Part shown: positions 6,518 through 12,718 of the stretch, one piece after another
Numbering within the stretch: position 1 is the first letter of the stretch
Layout: each line of letters starts with the position of its first letter
Assembly: GCA_913056375.1 (NCBI GenBank)
Contig: CAJXNF010000040.1
Coordinates: forward strand, 1-12,718
Source: an uncultured Pseudomonadota bacterium
GTDB lineage: Bacteria > SAR324 > NAC60-12
DNA length: 12,718 bases
Reading direction: 5' to 3'
The notes under the pieces: model-generated
Databases searched by the model: none
Told to the model about the DNA's origin: nothing
The model's input: the letters and a program-made list of their open reading frames with translations, nothing else
Made by a program: the position numbers and the translations under genes

Positions 6518-7435
6518 ATGGAATTTTGGGATCCGCATTTTCATATTTGGGATATTTCATCGGAAACTCCAAGTGGACACGACCCAAGTGTTCTTTTTGC
6601 TCCACATGGAAAGGAAATCTACGGAATTCAGGATTTCGAGAAAGATTTAGAACACTCTGGTTTTGATCTGACCGGAGGAGTCTTTGTCGAAGCAGTCAGT
6701 GTCTGCCATGTTGAGATGAATGGTGATGAGTATGCAGATTACTGCCTTGCCGAAACCAAGTGGGTCGCAGAGCAAATTAGTAATTCAACAAAAGACTATT
6801 ATGTCGTCGCAACCTTGGCCCTTGAGAATCGCAATGTAGCGGACCTGCTTGCCAAGATCACTTTTCACAACAAAGTGAGAGGCATTCGACAAATTCTCAA
6901 TTATCAACCTTCGTGGCCAAGGAATCAACGCCTAGGGAATTTGCTTGAAAACCCAGCATGGTGTGATGGATTTGAAAAACTTAAAGATTTTCAACTCATC
7001 TTTGATTTACAGATCAACCCTCATCAATTCAAACAAGCAGCAAAGTTATCCGAAAGAAACCCTGAAATCCCGTTAGTACTTGGACACTTGGGAAGTCCAA
7101 CCTTGCAAGACTTAAAAGATGAAAAAATCTATTGGGAGGGAATCCAAGCTCTAGCTGATTGTCCACAAAACTCTGTCAAGCTTTCCATGCTGTCCTACAT
7201 TGATAAAGATTGGCAAAATAATCTTCTGGTTAAAGACACTGTTTTAAAAATTATTGATACCTTCGGGGTTGACCGCTGTTTTTTTGCTTCAAATTTTCCT
7301 GTGGAACTAAATGAGGATTGGCCATCAGAAAAGCTCTTAGACGCATTTAGAGATCTAGTCAAATCGTTCAGTCCAGACGATCAAAGAAAACTATTTTCTG
7401 AAAATGCTAAAAGAGTTTATAAAGCCGCCTCATAA
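6518..7435 (+). CDS. Amidohydrolase-2 (COG3618) lactonase-like protein, first paralogue
   Basis: This 305-residue TIM-barrel protein is of the amidohydrolase-2/COG3618 group, which includes L-rhamnono- and L-fuconolactone hydrolases. The first-strand metal motif is FWDPHFHIWD (His7, His9). Further likely active-site residues are His169 in FDLQINPHQ and His190 in VLGHLGSP. RGIRQILNYQPSWPRN is a family-like loop. The last barrel strand reads FASNFPVE, with Asn259 where many members have the catalytic Asp. The protein is full length and has no signal peptide, so it is cytoplasmic. It lies 121 bases after rhaS and 73 bases before the kinase gene. No Shine-Dalgarno sequence precedes ATG 6518. A lactonase role (opening rhamnonolactone) is inferred; sugar lactonase is not a step of the phosphorylating pathway encoded beside it. 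Its DNA looks more A+T-rich than that of the second paralogue. Confidence 0.85.
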   Translation: MEFWDPHFHIWDISSETPSGHDPSVLFAPHGKEIYGIQDFEKDLEHSGFDLTGGVFVEAVSVCHVEMNGDEYADYCLAETKWVAEQISNSTKDYYVVATLALENRNVADLLAKITFHNKVRGIRQILNYQPSWPRNQRLGNLLENPAWCDGFEKLKDFQLIFDLQINPHQFKQAAKLSERNPEIPLVLGHLGSPTLQDLKDEKIYWEGIQALADCPQNSVKLSMLSYIDKDWQNNLLVKDTVLKIIDTFGVDRCFFASNFPVELNEDWPSEKLLDAFRDLVKSFSPDDQRKLFSENAKRVYKAAS

Positions 7436-7442
7436 ATCTTGT

Positions 7443-7454
7443 TTGAAATTTCAA
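7443..7454. repeat. 12-base perfect palindrome upstream of rhaB
   Basis: TTGAAATTTCAA is a perfect inverted repeat 7 bases after the lactonase stop and 54 bases before the rhamnulokinase start. The next bases outward give one mismatch and then a G-C match. It could be an operator or a short hairpin. The remaining gap (7455-7508) shows no Shine-Dalgarno sequence and no convincing promoter. Confidence 0.25.
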
Positions 7455-7508
7455 CCAATGATGCCCCAGTGATCAAATAAGTTTAAGCAGTACTCCAATC
7501 TTTCCCAA

Positions 7509-8990
7509 ATGATTCAAAAACAAGCTTATATTGCGCTGGATTGTGGTGCTGAAAGCGCCCGTGTCATGGTTGGAATTCTCCAACAGGGGCAACTGCAGCT
7601 AGAGGAAATTCATCGTTTTCCAACAGGTGGCATTTCCGTGGGAGAGTCTCTTCGATGGGATGTCCTACAAATCTTTGAAGAGCTCCGGATTGGTGTACGC
7701 AAAGCAGCTCAGCTCAACTTGCCAATTGCCAGTTTGAGCGCTGATTCATGGGGACTTGATTTTGTTCTTATTCGTGATCAAGAACCCATCCTCACGCCAC
7801 CCAGGCACTATCGAGATCCACGAAATCTGGTCTACTACGAGAAGGTTCGTAAGCAGCTTGGCGAAGATTTTATTTTTGAGGAAACTGGCATTCAGTTCAT
7901 GCCAATCAATACAATCTATCAACTCGCTGCTGCCCATGATGAGTCTCCTGAATTACTGACCTTTGCTGACAAACTGATCACAATGGGTGATTGGTTCAAC
8001 TACATGTTCTCCGGAGTAGCAGTTGGTGATGCTTCCATGGTGAGCACAACTCAGCTCTATAATCCCCGCAGGCAGGAATGGTCCAGGCCTCTGATTGATG
8101 CCCTTGGACTGCCCCATGATCTCTTCCCAGAAATTGTACCTTGTGGCTCGATACTAGGCCCAATCACTGAACAAGTTGCTGAGAGCACAGGCTTAGCCAG
8201 CAACACCAAGGTCATTGCCAGTTGTTCGCATGACACCGGGGCAGCTGTCGTTGGTACTCCTGCTCAAAGTGGACAAAAAGATTGGGCGTATCTTAGCTCT
8301 GGCACATGGTCCTTACTAGGGGTTGAATTGGATACACCCGTGATCACCCCCAAGAGCCGACAATACAACTTCACTAATGAGGTTGGCTTAAACCATAGTA
8401 TTCGTTTACTGAAAAATATCAGTGGATTGTGGGTTGTACAGGAGTGTCGGCGCAAGTGGGAAAGTGAGGGGTACTCTTATGATTATTCTACTCTCACTGA
8501 AATGGCATCGGCCGCATCCTCTCTACAATCCCTAATCAACCCTAACGATCCTCGGTTTACTACAATCGGTGAAATGCCTGAAAAAATAGCAGCCTACTGT
8601 ATTGAATCGAAACAACCTATCCCTGAAAACCATGGAGCTTTCGTTCGCAGTTCCCTGGAAAGTCTTGCGCTCTCCTATCGAAAGGTTTTGGACGAACTTG
8701 AAGAGACAACTGGTGAAACCCTCAGAACACTCCACATTGTTGGCGGTGGATCCAAGAACAAACTCCTGAATCAGCTAGCTGCCAATGCTACTGGACGTAG
8801 AGTTCTCAGTGGTCCGTCCGAAGCCACTGCAATTGGGAATGTCCTGATTCAAAGCCTTGCCCTCGGGCATTTGGGTTCACTCTCAGAAATACGCGCTACC
8901 GTCCGAAACTCTTTTGAAATTGAAGAATATCTTCCCCAGGATCAGCCTACCTGGGATCAGGCCTATCAACGCTTCCTGAAATTACCATGA
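7509..8990 (+). CDS. rhaB: L-rhamnulokinase
   Basis: This 493-residue FGGY-family sugar kinase phosphorylates L-rhamnulose to L-rhamnulose 1-phosphate with ATP in the cytoplasm. The N-terminal phosphate motif is YIALDCGAESARVMVG (7-22). SADSWGLDF (77-85) is the conserved sugar-side segment of rhamnulokinases. SHDTGAAVVGTP (240-251) contains the likely catalytic base Asp242. YLSSGTWSLLG (261-271) and the adenosine-site HIVGGGSKNKLLNQ (409-422) follow in the expected order. Length is normal for the family. The equivalent rhizobial gene is called rhaK. No ribosome site is visible before ATG 7509; the upstream bases are pyrimidine-rich. The stop overlaps the start of the fused aldolase gene by 4 bases (ATGA), which fits coupled production of consecutive enzymes. 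Confidence 0.93.
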   Translation: MIQKQAYIALDCGAESARVMVGILQQGQLQLEEIHRFPTGGISVGESLRWDVLQIFEELRIGVRKAAQLNLPIASLSADSWGLDFVLIRDQEPILTPPRHYRDPRNLVYYEKVRKQLGEDFIFEETGIQFMPINTIYQLAAAHDESPELLTFADKLITMGDWFNYMFSGVAVGDASMVSTTQLYNPRRQEWSRPLIDALGLPHDLFPEIVPCGSILGPITEQVAESTGLASNTKVIASCSHDTGAAVVGTPAQSGQKDWAYLSSGTWSLLGVELDTPVITPKSRQYNFTNEVGLNHSIRLLKNISGLWVVQECRRKWESEGYSYDYSTLTEMASAASSLQSLINPNDPRFTTIGEMPEKIAAYCIESKQPIPENHGAFVRSSLESLALSYRKVLDELEETTGETLRTLHIVGGGSKNKLLNQLAANATGRRVLSGPSEATAIGNVLIQSLALGHLGSLSEIRATVRNSFEIEEYLPQDQPTWDQAYQRFLKLP

Positions 8991-11176
8991 AATACCCCAC
9001 ACCCACGAATCGACTCTACCCGAAATGGGATGCTGACTATGCAAGTACACTTGATCCAGTTGGCAAACTGATTTATCGCTCTAATTTGCTGGGCTCCGAC
9101 CAACGGATTACCAACACTGGAGGAGGGAATACCTCTGCAAAACTTCAAGAAATTGATCCTCTCAGCGGTGAGCAAACCGAGGTTCTATGGGTCAAAGGTT
9201 CTGGCGGAGATCTGCGCACCTCCAAACGTGAAAATTTCTCATCTCTATACCAGCAGAAACTACTTGACCTCATTCCCAAATATACCTCTGCACCGGTGAA
9301 GGGCTACAAGACCAGCATAGAAGATCAGATGGTTGGCATGTATCCACACTGCACCTTCAATCTGAATCCGAGGGCCGCTTCGATTGACACCCCATTACAT
9401 GCCTTCATCCCCCATAAGCATGTCGATCATATGCATCCAAACTCAGTAATCGCTATTGCAGCTTCCAAGCGATCTGAGGAACTGACGAAAAAAATCTGGG
9501 GAGACGATTTGGTCTGGTTTCCATGGCAACGACCAGGTTTTGATCTGGGACTTCAGTTACAGAAGATTTGCCAAGAAAATCCGAGTGCGCGAGGAGTATT
9601 GCTTGGGGGACATGGTGTAATCAACTGGGCTGAAAGCGATCAGGAGTGTTATGAATGGACCGTGGAGATCATCCAAAAAGCTGATGAGTACTTAGCCCAG
9701 CACGACAAAGGAGAGTTGACTTTCGGAGGAATACGTTATCCAGAGCTAAACGAATCCGTACGCAGATCTACACTTGTTGAGATTCTGCCGTGGCTTCGTG
9801 GTCAAGTATCCGGCGATAAGCGACTGGTTGCGACAGTGCAGGATGATGAGATGATGCGGTATTTTGTCAACTCAGAAGATGTCGTTCGTTTGTCAGAATT
9901 GGGGACAAGTTGTCCGGATCACTTTCTGCGAACCAAGATCAAACCGATGTATGTACCGTGGGACCCTCACCATCAGAGTCTAGCTGATTTGAAAGAGCTG
10001 ATTCTGGAAGGGCTTGATCGCTATCGACAAGATTATGCAGCTTACTATGAGCGTTGTAAGCATGATGATTCTCCTGCACTCCGGAACACCAATCCCAGCA
10101 TTGTGATCATCCCTGGACTGGGGATGATTGCCTGGGGTAAAAACAAGAGTGAGAGCCGAGTTACTGCTGAATTTTATAATTGCGCACTTGAAGTAATGCG
10201 CGGAGCTGAAGCAGTAGATGAATATGTTGCCATCGATCAGCAAGAAGCATTCGATATAGAGTATTGGCTACTGGAGGAAGCAAAACTTCGGCGAATGCCA
10301 CCGGAGCAGGAGATGTCCAGACAAGTCGCTGTTGTGATTGGAGCTGGCTCCGGGATTGGTAAATCCGTTTGCCATCGCTTACTTAAAGAAGGATCCCACG
10401 TTGTCTGCGCAGATGCTAATTCCCCGGCCGCAGAAGCAACTGCTGAAGAGTTAGTGAAAAAGGTAGGAGTGGGTATTGGAGTAGCTGGCACTGGACTGAG
10501 CGCTTGTGGTCCCACCCTCGCTCGATCAGCAGACATGACCAATCGTGAGAGTCTGAGTAGGCTATTTGAGGATGTAGTGTTGGCTTACGGAGGGATGGAC
10601 ACTTTGATTATTACTGCTGGAGTGTTCTTTCCACCGGATTCCTCTGGTCGTATCTCTGACAGCCAGTGGCGTCAGACTTACGATGTGAATGTGATTGGCC
10701 CTGCGATGGTTGCTGAAGAGGCTCACATAGTTTGGCGTAGACAAGGATTGTCTGCGAACCTTATCTTAACCTCCTCCGTCAACGCAACCGTCAGCAAAGT
10801 GGGCAGCCTGGCATATGACAGTTCGAAAGCTGCTTTGAACCATTTAGTCAGAGAATTAGCGATTCAAATGGCTCCTCTGGTAAGGGTCAATGCATTAGCA
10901 CCTGCGACAGTGGTGGAAGGAAGTAGCATGTTCCCAAGAGAACGTGTGATCTCCTCACTCTCCAAATATCAATTACCTTTCGACGAGCAGGAGGATACTG
11001 AAAGTCTGAGAAAGCGTCTGGCAGATTTCTATGCCCAGCGGACTCTTCTCAAATCACAGATCTCACCAGAACACCAGGCAGAGGCAATTTTTCTGCTCGC
11101 CTCAGAGCGTCTCTGCCGAACAACTGGGCAACTCATCAACGTTGATGGTGGTTTGCACGAAGCCTTTGTTCGCTAG
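8987..11176 (+). CDS. rhaD: Fused rhamnulose-1-phosphate aldolase / short-chain dehydrogenase
   Basis: This 729-residue two-domain enzyme is of the RhaD/RhaE (YuxG-like) type. The N-terminal class II aldolase/adducin domain has GGGNTS (45-50), GSGGDL (71-76), a His-rich metal-binding segment LHAFIPHKHVDHMHPNS (137-153) and LLGGHG (205-210). It cleaves L-rhamnulose 1-phosphate to dihydroxyacetone phosphate and L-lactaldehyde. The C-terminal short-chain dehydrogenase domain starts near residue 445 with VAVVIGAGSGIGKS (447-460) and carries TSSVNA (Ser596 or Ser597) and YDSSK (Tyr610, Lys614). In this family it is thought to oxidise lactaldehyde to lactate. NAG of the usual SDR motif is here ITAGVFF. 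A Gly-rich stretch (about 494-509) sits between the second and third strands of the Rossmann fold. The overlapping ATGA with rhaB supports the start. Fusion would let the reactive aldehyde be processed on one chain. Confidence 0.93.
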   Translation: MKYPTPTNRLYPKWDADYASTLDPVGKLIYRSNLLGSDQRITNTGGGNTSAKLQEIDPLSGEQTEVLWVKGSGGDLRTSKRENFSSLYQQKLLDLIPKYTSAPVKGYKTSIEDQMVGMYPHCTFNLNPRAASIDTPLHAFIPHKHVDHMHPNSVIAIAASKRSEELTKKIWGDDLVWFPWQRPGFDLGLQLQKICQENPSARGVLLGGHGVINWAESDQECYEWTVEIIQKADEYLAQHDKGELTFGGIRYPELNESVRRSTLVEILPWLRGQVSGDKRLVATVQDDEMMRYFVNSEDVVRLSELGTSCPDHFLRTKIKPMYVPWDPHHQSLADLKELILEGLDRYRQDYAAYYERCKHDDSPALRNTNPSIVIIPGLGMIAWGKNKSESRVTAEFYNCALEVMRGAEAVDEYVAIDQQEAFDIEYWLLEEAKLRRMPPEQEMSRQVAVVIGAGSGIGKSVCHRLLKEGSHVVCADANSPAAEATAEELVKKVGVGIGVAGTGLSACGPTLARSADMTNRESLSRLFEDVVLAYGGMDTLIITAGVFFPPDSSGRISDSQWRQTYDVNVIGPAMVAEEAHIVWRRQGLSANLILTSSVNATVSKVGSLAYDSSKAALNHLVRELAIQMAPLVRVNALAPATVVEGSSMFPRERVISSLSKYQLPFDEQEDTESLRKRLADFYAQRTLLKSQISPEHQAEAIFLLASERLCRTTGQLINVDGGLHEAFVR

Positions 11177-11193
11177 TATCTTTAACCTCAAAA

Positions 11194-11200
11194 GAGAGGA
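11194..11200 (+). promoter_or_regulatory. Strong ribosome site that bears on the start of the second lactonase-like gene
   Basis: GAGAGGA ends directly against the first ATG (11201) of an ATGATG pair. That spacing is too short for the first ATG, so the second ATG (11204) is the more likely start. With it the protein opens MKVWDPHFH, aligning without a gap to MEFWDPHFH of the first paralogue. Confidence 0.6.
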
Positions 11201-12115
11201 ATGATGAAAGTCTGGGATCCACATTTTCATATTTGGGATGTACGACCAAACAGCCCTAGTGGTCATGATTCAGCCCAATTGTTTGCTCCCGACGACGATC
11301 CGATCTATACGATTCAACGCTATGAAGCTGATCTTAGCATGGAAGGTTTTGAGCTGATCGGTGGAACGTTTGTCGAGGCAGTCAGCGTATGCCATATTGA
11401 ACACGATGGGCCTCTGTTTGAAAATGCATGTTTAGCAGAAGCCAAGTGGGTTGCTGATCAATGTTCACAATCAAATCTACCTTATCAGATTGTCGCAACA
11501 GGACCGCTGGAAAGTCCCGAATGGCCGTCACTCTTAGCTCAACTCCAGAAAATTCCGAACGTCTGTGGGATTCGTCAGATCCTGAACCATGAGCCCTCCT
11601 GGCCCAGAAACAATCGACTCGGAAACTTGTTAGATTCGAATAAATGGCAACAGGGTTTTAGCACATTAGCTGAAGCAGGTTATTCATTTGACTTACAATG
11701 CAATCCACACCAATACAAAAAGGCTGCAGAGATTTTTCAAAGAAATCTGAAAATTCCCGTGATTCTAAATCATCTGGGCACTCCCAAAAGAGAAGATCTT
11801 TTGGAAGGGCAAAAATACTGGGAAGGATTGCAAGCATTGGCAAATCTTGACCAGGTATCGATAAAACTCTCAATGCTGACATATCCAAACAAGCAGTGGC
11901 ATCAGGACTCCCTCATCAAGGAGACGGTCAATAAGGTGATTGATTTGTTCGGAGTCCAGCGCTGCATCTTTGCTTCAAATTATCCTGTAGAAAAACTGGA
12001 GGGCTGGGATGCTCAAAGCATGTATCAAGAATTTCAGAAGTTAGTGGATCATCGAAGCCAAGAGGAACAAGAAGCTCTCTTTGCTTTAAATGCAATGCGA
12101 ATTTACAGAGCTTAA
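11201..12115 (+). CDS. Amidohydrolase-2 (COG3618) lactonase-like protein, second paralogue
   Basis: This 304-residue TIM-barrel protein is a clear paralogue of the one at 6518-7435; by eye about half or more of the residues are identical and there are almost no gaps. Conserved parts are VWDPHFHIWD (His8, His10), FVEAVSVCHIE, CGIRQILNHEPSWPRN, FDLQCNPHQ (His170), VILNHLGTP (His191), KLSMLTYPNK and FASNYPVE with Asn260 at the last barrel strand. It is cytoplasmic by lack of a signal peptide. The true start may be the second ATG (11204), judged from the adjacent GAGAGGA. It follows the fused aldolase after 24 bases and precedes a short-chain dehydrogenase gene by 27, so it belongs to the same transcript. 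A sugar-lactone hydrolase role is likely from family, and the precise substrate is not known. Pairing with the next gene (dehydrogenase then lactonase) would make an oxidative sugar route. Confidence 0.85.
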   Translation: MMKVWDPHFHIWDVRPNSPSGHDSAQLFAPDDDPIYTIQRYEADLSMEGFELIGGTFVEAVSVCHIEHDGPLFENACLAEAKWVADQCSQSNLPYQIVATGPLESPEWPSLLAQLQKIPNVCGIRQILNHEPSWPRNNRLGNLLDSNKWQQGFSTLAEAGYSFDLQCNPHQYKKAAEIFQRNLKIPVILNHLGTPKREDLLEGQKYWEGLQALANLDQVSIKLSMLTYPNKQWHQDSLIKETVNKVIDLFGVQRCIFASNYPVEKLEGWDAQSMYQEFQKLVDHRSQEEQEALFALNAMRIYRA

Positions 12116-12142
12116 GCGGAAGGTATCAGCACAGAGGTAGCT

Positions 12143-12718
12143 ATGAGGTTAAAGGATAAGAACGCGATCATCACCGGTTCAGGTGCCGGAATCGGTAAAG
12201 CAACAGCCCTTCGATTTGTTGAAGAAGGCGCCAGAGTAATGGTTGTTGATGTCAACGGAGAGGATGCCAAGAAGACTGCACAAATGCTTCGAGACGCAGG
12301 GGGTCAGGCAGAATATCAGCAAGCTGATGTCTCTGACCCCAAAGCGATTGAAAGAGTCGTGCAGGCCACAATCTCGTCCTTTGGAAGTCTTCAGATCCTC
12401 GTCAATAACGCAGCAGCATTTGTTTTTGGAAAAATTGAAGAGACTACCGCAGAGGACTGGCAAAAAGTTTTGGGGGTCAACATCATCGGATACGCAAACA
12501 TGGTTCAGGCAGTCTTACCACATCTGCGAGCAAATGGTGGTGGGGCGATCGTCAATGTTGCTTCTGTGAGCTCTTTCATTGCCCAACCCGCTTTTGTACC
12601 CTACAACACATCCAAGGGGGGGATCATGCAAATGACTCGCTGCCTCGCTCTAGATCTGGCTTTGGAGAACATTCGTGTAAATGGAGTTTGCCCAGGCTCG
12701 ATCTTTACTCAAGCCAGT
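12143..12718 (+). CDS. Short-chain dehydrogenase/reductase (SDR), cut by the right edge
   Basis: The first 192 residues of a classical SDR are present, out of a usual ~250. Motifs: TGSGAGIG (11-18), acidic Asp36 at the end of the second strand (suggesting NAD rather than NADP), NNAAA (88-92), NVASVSS with the likely catalytic Ser141, YNTSK (Tyr154, Lys158), and VCPGSI (182-187) where the protein binds the nicotinamide. ATG 12143 is the only good start: AGAGG at 12133-12137 lies 5 bases upstream, and the frame reads MRLKDKNAIITGSGAG, a normal SDR beginning. It follows the second lactonase-like gene by 27 bases. It is probably a sugar or polyol dehydrogenase. L-rhamnose 1-dehydrogenase is one candidate, but SDR substrates cannot be read from these motifs. 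Confidence 0.92.
   Translation, partial: MRLKDKNAIITGSGAGIGKATALRFVEEGARVMVVDVNGEDAKKTAQMLRDAGGQAEYQQADVSDPKAIERVVQATISSFGSLQILVNNAAAFVFGKIEETTAEDWQKVLGVNIIGYANMVQAVLPHLRANGGGAIVNVASVSSFIAQPAFVPYNTSKGGIMQMTRCLALDLALENIRVNGVCPGSIFTQAS

Noticed and set aside
9980..10744. Several minus-strand open frames of 60-101 codons inside the fused aldolase gene
   Set aside because: They are antisense to conserved aldolase and dehydrogenase domains and lack ribosome sites or recognisable motifs.
12179..12569. Open frames on both strands overlapping the terminal SDR (12243-12569 plus; 12179-12463 minus)
   Set aside because: The frame starting at ATG 12143 has all SDR motifs in order, so these are shadows.

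Overview
The window is one long plus-strand catabolic gene cluster for L-rhamnose (or a closely related 6-deoxyhexose). At its left edge is a damaged, A+T-rich junction. The proteins look like those of a Gram-negative bacterium: a periplasmic binding protein with a signal peptide, a CUT2-type ABC importer, and rhizobial-style rhamnose genes. Base composition is moderate in the operon and clearly A+T-rich in the first ~370 bases. I cannot name the genus; a marine or soil proteobacterium or relative is a guess.

Left edge (1-524): no intact gene. Bases 1-194 encode only the N-terminal NAD-binding segment of a UDP-sugar dehydrogenase, then stop. Bases 195-370 are A+T-rich with nothing recognisable. 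Bases 371-517 encode what looks like the extreme C-terminus of a Gfo/Idh/MocA-type oxidoreductase, ending 7 bases before the first intact gene. This suggests that a rearrangement removed the former first gene(s) of the operon.

Operon (525 to the right edge): Fe(II)/2-oxoglutarate dioxygenase of the PhyH family; L-rhamnose mutarotase (rhaM, called rhaU in rhizobia); ABC transporter ATPase (rhaT), two permeases (rhaP, rhaQ) and binding protein (rhaS); an amidohydrolase-2/COG3618 lactonase-like protein; rhamnulokinase (rhaB, rhaK in rhizobia); a fused rhamnulose-1-phosphate aldolase/short-chain dehydrogenase (rhaD); a second, paralogous COG3618 protein; and a short-chain dehydrogenase cut by the right edge. 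Several junctions overlap by 4 bases (ATGA), and the others are short. The longest gaps flank rhaS and the first lactonase-like gene. The gap before rhaS holds a possible promoter and an inverted repeat, and the gap after it holds a G+C-rich hairpin.

Working model: rhamnose is bound by RhaS and imported by RhaTPQ. RhaM interconverts its anomers, an isomerase (not in this window) makes rhamnulose, RhaB phosphorylates it, and fused RhaD splits it to dihydroxyacetone phosphate and lactaldehyde and probably oxidises the lactaldehyde. The two lactonase-like proteins and the terminal dehydrogenase are not needed for that route. They resemble the first two steps of the non-phosphorylating (oxidative) rhamnose pathway, so the cluster may combine two routes or process a modified rhamnose. 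The dioxygenase at the head fits the second idea. No isomerase, transcriptional regulator, tRNA, rRNA, CRISPR array or insertion sequence was seen.
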